Assembly (NCBI GenBank): GCA_018434325.1
Contig: JAHDPO010000047.1
Coordinates: 1 to 60,660, forward strand
DNA: 60,660 nt
Direction of reading: 5' to 3'
DNA from: Clostridia bacterium
Lineage (GTDB): Bacteria > Bacillota > Peptococcia > DRI-13 > UBA5745
The translations under genes and the position numbers were made by a program. Under the pieces are notes generated by a model. It was not told the origin of the DNA. It saw only the letters and a list, made by a program, of their open reading frames with translations, and made no database searches. Of this stretch, positions 19,194 through 28,451 are shown in pieces (the first letter of the stretch is position 1; each line of letters begins with the position of its first letter).

Positions 19194-19210
19194 AGCATTT
19201 CTTATGCCAG
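19194..19210 (-). promoter_or_regulatory. Sigma-54 (-24/-12) promoter
   Basis: On the minus strand CTGGCATAAGAAATGCT matches the consensus YTGGCACGRNNNTTGCW at all but three positions, with the invariant GG and GC exactly ten bases apart. It points at the permease gene, whose ATG is about 148 bases downstream. The divergent gene encodes a sigma-54 activator, which strongly supports the call. Confidence 0.85.
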
Positions 19211-19336
19211 GACCGTCCCTTATTTTCCTCTCTATCATTACCATCTTGTTTCTTGCTTTTTGATCGTCAACTGGTTATGATTGATTTGAATTTAGTTATT
19301 ATTTAGTTAATAATGCATGCTTAAAAGGGGGAATAT

Positions 19337-21541
19337 TTGGCTGTGACGTACCATATTACCCAAATCTCCTCTGATCCCCGGGCCTTATTGGAGATCCCCC
19401 GCCAATTAAAAAATCTGCTGGGGGACTCTTTTGCAATAAAGGCCTTGCTTTATAATGAACTGGAGGGCTTGCCGCCCATCAAGGATGATCTGGTACTGAT
19501 CACCGCACCATCCTTTACTTCCTGGGTTGTGCCTTTCCTCCAGCCCGATACGAAATATATCGTATTGCAGCGCACGCTTAATCCCCAGCATCTCAACAGA
19601 ATGCTGGAGCTGCCTCCGGGCAGCGAGGTGCTGGTAGTCAACAGCTTCCTCCCCTCTGCTTACGAATTAATTCTGGAGCTGCTGGAGCTGGATTTGCCGC
19701 CCAATATCTATTTCCCCTATGATCCCTTGGCTCCGTCACCGCCTTACCGGCTGGCCGCTGCTCCGGAGCTGGATTATTGCGCAGACCTGAAAGAAATACT
19801 CAGCCCCCGGACGCTGGAGCAATATGAAAAGCGTTATCCTACGCCTCCCTATTCGGGCAGGCCTTTTCGCTATGCCATTACGGCCGGCGACGCCGCCATG
19901 GTGCCGCCGGGTATTCCCAACATCGTCGATCTGGGTCAGCGCTCTATCAGCATTTTGACGGTGGCTGAAATCCTCCATCATTTCACCGGCAGCGCCACCA
20001 CCGATGATCTTCTGATGAGCCGTTATCACCGGGACATTATTAAGGTCAATATGGAGCTGCACAAGCAGGTCCGGCTTAATAAGGAGCTGCATCAGCAGCT
20101 GGCCGATCTTCTGGATAATACGGACAGGGGCCTGATGGTGGTGGATCAGTACGGCATCATTACCCTGGCCAATCAGTTGGCTCTGGAGTATACGGAGCGC
20201 AAAGAGCTGGTAGGCCTGGAAATCAAAGATATTCTGCCGGCGGAGACTGCCGCCTGCCCCGCTTTCATTGCCATCAACAACAGGGAGTTCTATCTGGATA
20301 AAAGCATTCTTTCCCAGATTACGGACCGCTCCTTTTACCTGATCAGCCTGGAATCGGTAATGAAAATCCAGGATATTGACCATCAATACCGCTTGCAGCA
20401 AAAAGCCACCGGTTCCCGGGCTAAGTACACTTTGCACCATATTGTCCACCGCAGCGGGGAAATGAAGCAGTTGATCAAGAAAGCCATGACTTTTGCGGCC
20501 TCCGACGCCACTATCCTGATCTCCGGCGAAAGCGGCACCGGCAAAGAGCTGCTGGCCCAAGCCATCCACAACGCCTCTCCCCGCCGCCAGTCGCCCTTTG
20601 TGGCCGTCAATTGCAGCGCCTTGACGGAAAGCCTGCTGGAAAGCGAGCTTTTCGGCTACGAGGAGGGGGCTTTTACCGGCGCCAAAAAAGGCGGCAAAAA
20701 AGGCCTTTTGGAGCTGGCCCACACCGGCACTTTATTTCTCGACGAGATCGGCGACGCTTCAGCGGCTATTCAGATGAAGCTTCTCCGCTCCCTTCAGGAG
20801 AAGGAGGTTCTCCGGGTGGGCGGTGACAGAACCATCCCCGTCAATCTGCGGATTATTGCCGCCAGCCATCAAAATCTCTATACTTTAGTGGCCGAAGGCA
20901 AGTTTCGCCAGGACCTGTATTACCGGCTCAGCGTCCTGCCTCTGCATGTGCCGCCCCTGCGCCGCCGTAAAGGCGATATCCTGCCTTTGCTTAGATATTT
21001 TATGAATCAATCCCGCAATAAGAACAATTCCCTTTTTCGCCTTTCCCCGGAAATAGAGGAATTACTCCAGGAGTACGCCTGGCCCGGCAATGTGCGGGAG
21101 CTGGAAAACGTGGTGGAATACATGGTAAATACCCCGGTTTCCTCGGAGGAAATGGCGGGGGAATTATATCGCTTGCTTTATGGCAATGCTAATGCCGATA
21201 TCGCGGCTACGGACTCATCTTATAGCGACGGCAGCGCAGGCAGCTCTGCCAGCCCTCATCTCTCCCCTTCGCCGGCCTTTCCCAGCATCGCCGCCAAAGA
21301 GCAATGTTATTTGCTTCTGAGCCTGCTTTACCATGCTCATCAGGAAGGGATCCGGCAGCTTTCCCGGCAGCAGCTGGGCGTCTTGCTGGCGGCAAAGGGC
21401 CTCAGCCTCAGCCCTCAGCAAATCAAAAGCCGGGTGGCTATTTTGACCGATTGCGCTTTCGTGGAATCCAAGGTAGGCCGCGGCACCTGGATCAGCGAAA
21501 AAGGCCTGGGCTTTTGCCGTCAGGAATTAGGGCACAGCTGA
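19337..21541 (+). CDS. Sigma-54-dependent transcriptional activator
   Basis: Enhancer-binding protein that opens sigma-54 promoters by ATP hydrolysis. The N-terminal sensor (about 1-230) is unrecognised. A PAS domain follows (about 255-350: [22 protein letters not shown]). The AAA+ core has Walker A GESGTGKE (about 396-403), the sigma-contact loop GAFTGA (about 444) and Walker [10 protein letters not shown]. After a Ser/Ala/Pro-rich linker the C-terminus (about 655-734) is not a Fis-type helix-turn-helix but looks like a winged helix ([14 protein letters not shown]...[10 protein letters not shown]). Starts are TTG (19337) or GTG (19343), both after AAAGGGGG. Divergent from the operon it should control. 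Confidence 0.93.
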   Translation: MAVTYHITQISSDPRALLEIPRQLKNLLGDSFAIKALLYNELEGLPPIKDDLVLITAPSFTSWVVPFLQPDTKYIVLQRTLNPQHLNRMLELPPGSEVLVVNSFLPSAYELILELLELDLPPNIYFPYDPLAPSPPYRLAAAPELDYCADLKEILSPRTLEQYEKRYPTPPYSGRPFRYAITAGDAAMVPPGIPNIVDLGQRSISILTVAEILHHFTGSATTDDLLMSRYHRDIIKVNMELHKQVRLNKELHQQLADLLDNTDRGLMVVDQYGIITLANQLALEYTERKELVGLEIKDILPAETAACPAFIAINNREFYLDKSILSQITDRSFYLISLESVMKIQDIDHQYRLQQKATGSRAKYTLHHIVHRSGEMKQLIKKAMTFAASDATILISGESGTGKELLAQAIHNASPRRQSPFVAVNCSALTESLLESELFGYEEGAFTGAKKGGKKGLLELAHTGTLFLDEIGDASAAIQMKLLRSLQEKEVLRVGGDRTIPVNLRIIAASHQNLYTLVAEGKFRQDLYYRLSVLPLHVPPLRRRKGDILPLLRYFMNQSRNKNNSLFRLSPEIEELLQEYAWPGNVRELENVVEYMVNTPVSSEEMAGELYRLLYGNANADIAATDSSYSDGSAGSSASPHLSPSPAFPSIAAKEQCYLLLSLLYHAHQEGIRQLSRQQLGVLLAAKGLSLSPQQIKSRVAILTDCAFVESKVGRGTWISEKGLGFCRQELGHS

Positions 21542-21584
21542 TTTAAAGAAAAACAAAAGCTGAAAAGTTGAAAGGAGCATCTTA

Positions 21585-21935
21585 ATGAAAAAACCAAGAG
21601 CTTATACCCTGTCCTTTGCCAAGATTTACCCGCTGCTCATCGCCAAGGCGGAGAAAAAGGGCAGAACAAAAGATGAAGTGGATACAGTTATTTTTTGGCT
21701 TACCGGCTATGATCCGGCTTCCCTGCAACAGCAAATTGACGCCGGGGCAGACATGGAAAGTTTTTTTGAACAGGCGCCGCAAATCAACCCAAAGGCCGCA
21801 CTGATTAAAGGCGTTATTTGCGGCTATCGCGTGGAAGAAATTGAAGATGAGGTTATGCGGAAAATCCGCTATCTGGACAAGCTGATCGATGAACTGGCCA
21901 AAGGCAAGTCAATGGAGCAGATATTAAGAAAATAG
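21585..21935 (+). CDS. DUF2200-family protein
   Basis: A 116-residue soluble protein whose layout ([20 protein letters not shown], then [14 protein letters not shown] and [17 protein letters not shown]) I recognise as DUF2200. Its biochemical role is unknown. AAAGGAG precedes the ATG. The next gene begins 11 bases later, so they are co-transcribed. The pair sits between the catabolic block and the cell-division cluster and seems unrelated to either. Confidence 0.8.
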   Translation: MKKPRAYTLSFAKIYPLLIAKAEKKGRTKDEVDTVIFWLTGYDPASLQQQIDAGADMESFFEQAPQINPKAALIKGVICGYRVEEIEDEVMRKIRYLDKLIDELAKGKSMEQILRK

Positions 21936-21946
21936 GAGGGGCCGCC

Positions 21947-22567
21947 GTGAAGCCAGCGTATGAGTTTGAGGCAGAAATAAAGAAAAACCCTGACATGGAC
22001 GCCGCCTATGTGGAAATACCGTTTGATGTCAAGGCCGCTTTTGGCAAAGGCCGGGTGCTTGTTCATGCCACTTTCGACGGCGAGCCCTACGACGGGCAGC
22101 TCGTTAAAATGGCAACGCCCTGCCACATCATCGGCCCGCGCAAGGATATCCGGTCAAAAATCGGCAAGCAGCCCGGCGACCTGGTCCATGTTACACTGAA
22201 AGAAAGAAGCGCCTCAAAACCGGACTATACCACCGTGGACGAATATATTGCCGGCTACGGCGGCGAGGCTCGCAGCCGCATGGAAAAGCTGCGGGCGCTG
22301 ATACTGGATTGCTCACCCGACATTACCGAAAAAATATCCTGGGGCATGGCTACCTTTGTTCTCAACGGAAACCTGGTGCATTTTTCCGGCCAAAAACGCC
22401 ATCTGGGCTTTTATCCCACCCCCAGCGCCGTCGCAGCCTTTGCGGAGCAGCTGGGCGAATACGGCCATTCCAAGGGAGCAGTGCAATTTCCCTATGACCG
22501 GCCGATGCCCTATGATTTGATCCGCAAGATGGTGTTGTTTCGGGTGCGGGAGCAGAGTGGAAAATAG
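21947..22567 (+). CDS. DUF1905-DUF1801 two-domain protein
   Basis: The N-terminal half (about 1-88: FEAEIKK...[16 protein letters not shown], with [19 protein letters not shown]) fits DUF1905, a small beta-barrel. The C-terminal half (about 92-200: [36 protein letters not shown]) fits the DUF1801/YdhG fold, proposed in related proteins to bind iron or act in stress. Function unproven. Start is GTG after AGGAGGGG. The last 58 bases overlap, tail to tail, the convergent membrane protein gene. Confidence 0.82.
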   Translation: MKPAYEFEAEIKKNPDMDAAYVEIPFDVKAAFGKGRVLVHATFDGEPYDGQLVKMATPCHIIGPRKDIRSKIGKQPGDLVHVTLKERSASKPDYTTVDEYIAGYGGEARSRMEKLRALILDCSPDITEKISWGMATFVLNGNLVHFSGQKRHLGFYPTPSAVAAFAEQLGEYGHSKGAVQFPYDRPMPYDLIRKMVLFRVREQSGK

Positions 22568-23751
22568 CCGGCAATCCACTCATGGCCAAGAATTCCCCAT
22601 AGCGGCGGCAAAGCTTCCAGTAAATACCGGAGGCTTAGCCTTAAGGTTGCCGGCGGCTGGGCTGCCAGCCAGGAAAGAGCGAAGAGTATCAGACTATAAA
22701 TGAGCAAACTGAAAGCCGAATGGCGCAAACCCTTATGGATAGTTGCGGCCCCTTCTCCCCTTACCCCGGCGCCTTTTCCCGACGGCCGTATTGCCTTTCC
22801 TGATTCCCTTACCCTCGCTCCACCGCCCGCTGCTGCCGCCAGGGTATCATCCCCTCTGTCAGCAGAAGGCAGCTTTGTCTTGCCTTGAGGCCGGCGGCTT
22901 TTGCCAAAATACACCCGCTCCGTGGTGAAGCGCTGGCTATAGCCCAGCATGGCGACAAAAGGGCTGAGGGCAAAAATCAAGCTGCGGCCTTGGGCCTGGG
23001 CCTCCAGGCTCAGCGCCTTGGCGCCGGAATCCAGCAGGGGCCACCAGTCCGGCATTTCCGCCAGTCCCGGCGGCAGCTGGCCCTGGGGCATAAAGGCGGC
23101 AGTGACGGCCACCATAGGCAAAGGCCAGAGCCGCAGCAGGTCATAATGCTTCCGCCAAGCTGACGAGCCAACGTCGCCAGGGCCGGCAGACCCCGGGGCA
23201 AGGCCGGCAGGGCTGACAGGGCCGGCAAGTCCCGGTGTCAAAGCCGGGCGGGCGCCCCGGCTGCTGCTTAAAGCCACCAAAAGGCTTTCCACCAAATGCA
23301 GAATAGCCACCAGACCCATGACCTGGGGTACCTCCAGAGCCGGCCAGCCAAAGAGCAGGCTGCTGAAGCAAAGCAGGCTGCCGGAATAAGCCAGGCAGAT
23401 GAAGCGGGGCCGCACCAGGGCCAGCACCATGGTCAAGGCCAGCATATATCCTGCCGGCAAGGCCTCGGCCCGAATACCGGTCAGCACCAATAGCAGGCTG
23501 CCCAAAAGACCCGCCGGCAAAGACAACAACAGCACAAAAAAAGAAAGGAGCCCGGCTTGTACCGGCTCCTTATATATTTTCCAATGAATCAGCAACAGGG
23601 CTGCTATCAATATGGCGTAGGGCCAATCCAGCAAGGCTTCCGTGTAAGCCTGGAAAAACAACCTGCCAAAGGCCGGCCAGACCGCCGCAGCTCCTACCAT
23701 CCGCCAAACCCCGCCCTTTCTATCCGCTTTTCTCCGCCCTGCCAGGCCCAT
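22510..23751 (-). CDS. MinJ-like polytopic membrane protein, apparently lacking its PDZ domain
   Basis: About eight hydrophobic segments and two low-complexity cytoplasmic-type loops (Pro/Gly/Ala-rich near 170-200, Gly/Ala/Arg-rich near 285-340). It lies directly downstream of the S41 peptidase and the ftsEX-M23 genes, where Bacillota often carry a MinJ/YvjD-type protein: multiple membrane helices followed by a PDZ domain. Here the frame ends shortly after [11 protein letters not shown], with a tail read through the 3' end of the convergent DUF1905 gene, and no PDZ is present. The ATG at 23751 (MGLAGRR) has GAGGTG five bases upstream and is preferred to 23775. Probably a C-terminally truncated division-site protein; the family assignment rests mostly on context. 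Confidence 0.6.
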   Translation of the reverse strand: MGLAGRRKADRKGGVWRMVGAAAVWPAFGRLFFQAYTEALLDWPYAILIAALLLIHWKIYKEPVQAGLLSFFVLLLSLPAGLLGSLLLVLTGIRAEALPAGYMLALTMVLALVRPRFICLAYSGSLLCFSSLLFGWPALEVPQVMGLVAILHLVESLLVALSSSRGARPALTPGLAGPVSPAGLAPGSAGPGDVGSSAWRKHYDLLRLWPLPMVAVTAAFMPQGQLPPGLAEMPDWWPLLDSGAKALSLEAQAQGRSLIFALSPFVAMLGYSQRFTTERVYFGKSRRPQGKTKLPSADRGDDTLAAAAGGGARVRESGKAIRPSGKGAGVRGEGAATIHKGLRHSAFSLLIYSLILFALSWLAAQPPATLRLSLRYLLEALPPLWGILGHEWIAGYFPLCSRTRNNTILRIKS

Positions 23752-23787
23752 CTTCTCACCTCGGCAGGGCTTCATCCGCTTTCGCCT

Positions 23788-25044
23788 TTACTTCGTTACC
23801 GCCGCAGCCTCATCCTTGAGCAAGCCCTGCTTCAGCGGCGAATTGGCCAGCAGCGTATCCATCGTCTCCTTGCCCTCAAACACATCCTTCAATAAGGATA
23901 GGGCCTTTTGCAGCTGGCGGTCCTCTTCTAAAACGGGATCATTCTCCACAAGATAATCAGGCAAAATGCCTTCACCGTCGATGCAGCGGCCGCCGGGCAG
24001 ATAATAGCGCCCTTCCGTGACCCGCAGCCCGCTGCCGGAAAGCAGGGTGTATACGCTCTGCACAGAACCCTTGCCGTAAGTACGGGTGCCCACCAAAACG
24101 CCGCCCTCCCGGTCCTGGACAGCGCCGGCCAAAATCTCCGAAGCACTGGCGCTACCGCCGTTGACCAAAATGATGTAAGGTATCTTGATGGGATTGGCCC
24201 CTTGAATAGTGAACCGTTGTTCGGCATCCCGCATAGCTAATTTCATGACCTCGCCGTCAGGCAAAAGCCGGCCGGCAATTTGTACCGTGGCCCCGACGTC
24301 GCCGCCGCCATTGTAGCGCAAGTCGATGATCAGCGCCTCCGCCCCTTCGTCCAGCAATTCATCCAGCAATTCATTGAACATTTCGCCGGAATTGCGGGCA
24401 AAATAGTCGATGAGCATATAGGCTATTTTATGGCCGGGCATATAGTCTTCTTTCAAAAAGCCGGCCTGCACCGTATCCACCGTTATGGTATTGGTGCGCT
24501 TGACGCTGTATTCTTTATTTTCTTCGTCTTTTCTGGCAATCAGCAAACGAACATGGGTTTCCGGCTCTCCCCGGACCATGGCGATAGCTTCATCCACCGT
24601 CAAATCCTTCACGAGAGTATCGTCGATGCGCAATATGGCATCATCAGCTCGCAACCCGGCGGCGGCGGCGCCAGAATCGGCCCGCACCTCCCGGATCACC
24701 AGACGATCCTCTTCTTCTTTGACGCCATTGACGGTTACGCCGATGGCCCCCGTCAGGCCCTGGGCCGACATGGCCACTTTCTTATTACGCTCCGGCGTCA
24801 AATAGTAGGTATATTTGTCTTCAGTGGCAACCGCCAAGCCGGCAATGGCCCCATCCAGCATTTTGCCGGTGTCCATAGGCTCCCGAAAATCCTGCTTGAC
24901 CAGGAACAGAACCTGGATAAAATCCGACCATTCCCGAGGGTGCATAATAAACAAAGTGCCGAAGGCCAAGGTTACCAGCACGCAAAAGGTTAAGCCCAGG
25001 CTGACCAGGCTTTTTGCCCATTTCCTCAAATTACCCACATCCAT
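23788..25044 (-). CDS. ctpA: S41-family carboxyl-terminal processing peptidase
   Basis: Membrane-anchored serine protease with a PDZ domain. One N-terminal transmembrane helix (about 12-34), then a PDZ domain (about 93-172, with the GLRADDAILRIDD turn), then the S41 core. The catalytic Ser is in VNGGSASASEI and the Lys, two dozen residues on, in RTYGKGSVQ. 418 residues, normal. AAGGA lies four bases before the ATG. In Bacillota such proteases cleave exported cell-wall or sporulation proteins. Placement after ftsEX and the M23 peptidase suggests envelope maturation or division. Confidence 0.93.
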   Translation of the reverse strand: MDVGNLRKWAKSLVSLGLTFCVLVTLAFGTLFIMHPREWSDFIQVLFLVKQDFREPMDTGKMLDGAIAGLAVATEDKYTYYLTPERNKKVAMSAQGLTGAIGVTVNGVKEEEDRLVIREVRADSGAAAAGLRADDAILRIDDTLVKDLTVDEAIAMVRGEPETHVRLLIARKDEENKEYSVKRTNTITVDTVQAGFLKEDYMPGHKIAYMLIDYFARNSGEMFNELLDELLDEGAEALIIDLRYNGGGDVGATVQIAGRLLPDGEVMKLAMRDAEQRFTIQGANPIKIPYIILVNGGSASASEILAGAVQDREGGVLVGTRTYGKGSVQSVYTLLSGSGLRVTEGRYYLPGGRCIDGEGILPDYLVENDPVLEEDRQLQKALSLLKDVFEGKETMDTLLANSPLKQGLLKDEAAAVTK

Positions 25045-25171
25045 TCCTTAGGATTGGTTCCCCGCAAGCATACAAACGCTGCAGATCATCCGCCTTTCAG
25101 TTTATGCCGCAAAGACGCAGTTCATTCGCTATTGCTGACCATGATACTTTTGTTCAGCTTATGGCGCAAGC

Positions 25172-26431
25172 TTATTTCGGGCTGACGAAATATTTGCCGC
25201 CTTTGTCGAGGGGATCCACGGTCTTGCCGTTGATCATGATCTGATAATGCAAATGGTTGCCGGTAGACACGCCGGTGGTGCCCACGCCTCCTACTTTTGC
25301 ACCTTTGGGAACGATATCGCCCATGGATACGTTAATCGACACCAAATGGGAATACTGGGTAGCCACGCCGCCGCCATGATCAAGAATGACGGTTTTGCCA
25401 AAGCCGCCATAGGTGGTAGCCATGATCACCTTGCCGGTATCCGAGGCCACGGCCGGTGTGCCGGAAGGAGCAGGAATATCAATACCGGTATGGAATTTTT
25501 TCGTCTTATAAATCGGATGGATCCGATAGCCATAGGGAGAGCTGACCTTGGTACGGCCCGGCACCGGCCAGCCTAAGGTACCGCTGCCCATATAAGAAGT
25601 GGGGTATTTGGCCTGAATGCTGGCAATGAATTTCACCAGCTTATCCGACAGGGCATTAAGCTCATCCTCGGCGGCCTCGCTCATGGCCAGATCCTGGGCC
25701 AGATCCTGGGACATTTTATTCTGCTTGGCCCACTGTCCGCTTAACTCCGTATTTTTTAGGTCCAGAACAGCTTTTCTTTCCTCAAGAGCTATTTTTGCCG
25801 TTTCCAAAGCCAGCTTCTGTTCTTCCAGCTCCGCCTTGGCCTGGCGTAAACCATTTAGCAGGTCGGCGTCGTTTTCCACCACTTTTTCCATCAGGTCGTA
25901 GCGGGTCAGGAAATCCGTCAAGCTGGTGGATTCAAAAAGTACGTCCAATAAGCTCAAATCACCGTCCGTGTAAATCTGGTTCAGACGCTGATCCATATAG
26001 TCGTTGCGCTGGTTGACTTCCGCCGTCTTTACTTCAATATCTCCGGTCAAAACCTCGATATTCTCTAATTTCTCCTTGATTTGCCCGTTCAGATCATCGA
26101 TCTCTTTTTCCAAATCTTCAATCTGATTGGAGAGCTGCTTCATCTCTCCCAAAACCGTCTTTTGCTCGGAGGCAATCCGCCGCTGCTCTTTAGCCAACTC
26201 CTCTGTCTGCCTGTTTAAATCCTGCCGCTGGGCCTCTGCCCGGGCAATGGCGTCTTTATCCTCTTGGGTCATTTCCGTCGGGTTGGCCGCCAGGCTCTGG
26301 AGGGGCAATAACGCCAGACCCATAAAACAGACCAGCAGCAGGGCCAAAAACCGGCGGGCCAAGGGCTGTCCTGCATACCCGCCCTGCCCCAGGCGCTGCT
26401 TCTCATTCTTACTATTGGTAAAATACTGCAT
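25172..26431 (-). CDS. M23 murein hydrolase with coiled-coil (EnvC/PcsB type)
   Basis: Secreted peptidoglycan hydrolase or amidase activator, likely driven by FtsEX. A signal peptide is visible (FLALLLVCFMGLALLPLQSLAA, about 28-50). A long coiled coil (about 55-255), rich in heptads of Glu, Gln and Lys, follows. The C-terminal LytM domain keeps the zinc site: HTGIDIPAP, YSHL and HLHYQI. All metal ligands appear present, so it may be an active endopeptidase rather than a degenerate activator. AAGGAGG precedes the ATG. It lies 45 bases after ftsX, matching the ftsE-ftsX-pcsB order in Firmicutes. Confidence 0.93.
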   Translation of the reverse strand: MQYFTNSKNEKQRLGQGGYAGQPLARRFLALLLVCFMGLALLPLQSLAANPTEMTQEDKDAIARAEAQRQDLNRQTEELAKEQRRIASEQKTVLGEMKQLSNQIEDLEKEIDDLNGQIKEKLENIEVLTGDIEVKTAEVNQRNDYMDQRLNQIYTDGDLSLLDVLFESTSLTDFLTRYDLMEKVVENDADLLNGLRQAKAELEEQKLALETAKIALEERKAVLDLKNTELSGQWAKQNKMSQDLAQDLAMSEAAEDELNALSDKLVKFIASIQAKYPTSYMGSGTLGWPVPGRTKVSSPYGYRIHPIYKTKKFHTGIDIPAPSGTPAVASDTGKVIMATTYGGFGKTVILDHGGGVATQYSHLVSINVSMGDIVPKGAKVGGVGTTGVSTGNHLHYQIMINGKTVDPLDKGGKYFVSPK

Positions 26432-26476
26432 GCTATTCTTAACCTCCTTATCACCAATCCATCTTGGCCTCTCCGC

Positions 26477-27364
26477 TCAGACCCGCAAATACCGGAAGAC
26501 GCTGAGGAAGCTGCCGATCAGACCCAGGCCGCTGCCGTAAGCCAGGATATTGCCGCCCATAGTGAGAAGCACTTCCCGGTCAGTCAAAAGGGGGATAAAG
26601 GTCAAATTGACCGTCAGATATTTCGCTAATTGCATATAACCGAAATAGAGTATGGCGCAGGCCATAAACGAGCCGAAAAGGCCGATAAATATGCCCTCCA
26701 CCAGAAAGGGCCAGCGAATATACCAATTGGTGGCCCCCACCAGCCGCATAATCGTGATTTCTTCCCGGCGGGAATAAACCGTCAGCCGGATGGAAGTGGA
26801 AATCAGGAATATGGCGGCCACACTAATGCCGATTAAGCCCACAAAGCCGGCCCGTTCCACCCAGTCGGCAGTCTGCAGCAGCCGCTCCACGGTGCCTTGA
26901 CCGTAACGGACCGTTTCGATGCCTATGGTGTTTTCCAGTTTCTTGGCCAGATCCGGCACCAGCTCAGGGCGGCTGGCCTTGATTTTGATAAGATCCGGTA
27001 AAGGATTATATTCGCCCACGGTCTCCGCCAGATTGGCTTCGGGGCCAAAGCGGCCGTTCAAAATCAGCAGAGCCTCTTCCTTCGTCACGTAGCTGACCAG
27101 GGCTATTCCCGGCAGCCGGCTGATCTGCTGCATCAGCTCTTCCCCTTGATCCCTTGTATAGGTTTTATCGATGTAGGCATTGATCTCCAGCTCTGATTCC
27201 ACCTTGGTCACCATGTGGTTGACGTTGGAAATGAAGAGCCAGACCACTCCCAGCAAGAATAAACTGATGGCTACCGTGGAAATGGAAGCCACGCTCATGA
27301 CTTTGTTGCGCCAGACGTTGCGAAAACCGTCCCGGACGACATAGCCTAGGCTGCTCACCTTCAT
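26477..27364 (-). CDS. ftsX: Cell division protein FtsX
   Basis: Permease-like partner of FtsE, which transmits ATP hydrolysis to extracellular murein hydrolases. Four membrane helices: one at about 22-42 (MSVASISTVAISLFLLGVVWL) and three near the C-terminus (about 175-290), with an extracellular domain in between. The FtsX-type loop VGATNWYIRWPFLVEG is present. 295 residues, normal. Its start overlaps the ftsE stop by four bases (ATGA), and the M23 gene follows, so one operon. Confidence 0.96.
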   Translation of the reverse strand: MKVSSLGYVVRDGFRNVWRNKVMSVASISTVAISLFLLGVVWLFISNVNHMVTKVESELEINAYIDKTYTRDQGEELMQQISRLPGIALVSYVTKEEALLILNGRFGPEANLAETVGEYNPLPDLIKIKASRPELVPDLAKKLENTIGIETVRYGQGTVERLLQTADWVERAGFVGLIGISVAAIFLISTSIRLTVYSRREEITIMRLVGATNWYIRWPFLVEGIFIGLFGSFMACAILYFGYMQLAKYLTVNLTFIPLLTDREVLLTMGGNILAYGSGLGLIGSFLSVFRYLRV

Positions 27365-28047
27365 TCCGCATAACCCCCGTTCTTCTGATCTCTGACCACG
27401 AAGCCGCCCCGCAGCTGGATTACCCGCTGCCTCAGCTTATCCACCATGGCCTTATCATGAGTGGCGATCATCACGGTAGTGCCCCGGCGATTAATGGCCT
27501 GAAAAATCTGCATAATCTCGCTGGATGTCTCAGGGTCCAGGTTGCCGGTAGGTTCGTCGGCAATGATCATGGTGGGGTTATTAACCATGGCCCGGGCAAT
27601 GCCCAGTCTTTGCTGCTGGCCGCCGGAGAGCTGATGGGGAAAGGCGTTGCGCTTTTGATCAAGGCCCATCATCTCCAGAACCATCGGCACCCGCTGACGG
27701 ATCTGGGTTCTGGTCATTTCTACGGATTCGGCGGCAAAAGCCACGTTTTCGTAAACGGTTCTCGTCATTAAAAGCCGGAAGTCCTGAAAAACGAAACCGA
27801 TATTGCGCCGGTAATAAGGGATTTCCCGCTGTTTCATCCTGGCCAGGCTCTTGCCATCCACCATAACCTGGCCGTTGGTGGCGATCTCTTCCCGGATAAT
27901 CAGTTTGGTCAACGTAGATTTGCCGGCGCCGGAGGGGCCTACCAGAAAGATAAATTCGCCTTTTTCTATGGTCAGGTTGACGTCTTCCAATGCCGTAACT
28001 TTGACTTCACCTGCATATATTTTACTTACGTTAAAAAATTGGATCAC
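27361..28047 (-). CDS. ftsE: Cell division ATP-binding protein FtsE
   Basis: ABC ATPase of the FtsEX complex. Walker [10 protein letters not shown], signature [14 protein letters not shown], Walker [15 protein letters not shown] and the H-loop ATHD are all intact. The frame is open to 28086, but the GTG at 28047 is preceded by AAGGAGGG and gives the usual 228 residues beginning VIQFFNVSK. The four-base overlap with ftsX supports translational coupling. Upstream lies the repeat-rich region 28.1-28.4 kb. Confidence 0.97.
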   Translation of the reverse strand: MIQFFNVSKIYAGEVKVTALEDVNLTIEKGEFIFLVGPSGAGKSTLTKLIIREEIATNGQVMVDGKSLARMKQREIPYYRRNIGFVFQDFRLLMTRTVYENVAFAAESVEMTRTQIRQRVPMVLEMMGLDQKRNAFPHQLSGGQQQRLGIARAMVNNPTMIIADEPTGNLDPETSSEIMQIFQAINRRGTTVMIATHDKAMVDKLRQRVIQLRGGFVVRDQKNGGYAE

Positions 28048-28146
28048 CGCTATAAATCCCTCCTTAGGGCAAGTGTATTGTGCCACTACCCGAGCCGTCT
28101 ATTCTGACATTTATGGGGCAGCTACTTGTTTCGGGCCAGATTTGTT

Positions 28147-28256
28147 CAAAATTTTCGTTTGTGTGTAGATTCCTACTGCAGCCTGAGCAAAATTTTCGTT
28201 TGTATGCAGATTCCTACTTCAGCCTGAGCAAAATTTTCGTTTGTATGCAGATTGCA
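28147..28256 (+). repeat. Tandem array of a 41-bp repeat (about 2.7 copies) upstream of ftsE
   Basis: Units start at 28147, 28188 and 28229, exactly 41 bases apart. Each begins CAAAATTTTCGTTTGTRTG(C/T)AGATT; the first two continue TCCTACT(G/T)CAGCCTGAG. They belong to the dispersed intergenic repeat family also seen at 14-43, 47485-47512 and 47620-47646. Confidence 0.9.
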
Positions 28257-28287
28257 GGGGCAAAAAAGCCAATTTGCGGCCTCTTCT

Positions 28288-28394
28288 GTGCAATTTTTAC
28301 GGTTGTGTGTACATATTTTCCTTGCATTTTACCCATAACCGTAATTTTTGCTCACTTGGCCTCAATCACTTACACATAACCGAAAATTTTGCAC
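28288..28394. repeat. Diverged direct and inverted copies of the dispersed repeat
   Basis: One diverged forward copy (28288-28314: GTGCAATTTTTACGGTTGTG) is followed by two inverted copies (28331-28354 and 28372-28394, whose reverse complements read TGAGCAAAAATTACGGTTAT and GTGCAAAATTTTCGGTTATG). Forward and inverted copies can pair, so a transcript through here could fold into a long hairpin. Confidence 0.75.
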
Positions 28395-28451
28395 ACTTCT
28401 GGGCTGCCATGGGTCACCGGCCCAACAGCCCCCCTGCTGCCTATCGCCGTA

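Noticed and set aside
28147-28256. CRISPR array
   Set aside because: The units are contiguous 41-bp tandem repeats with no unique spacers, and no cas genes are present.
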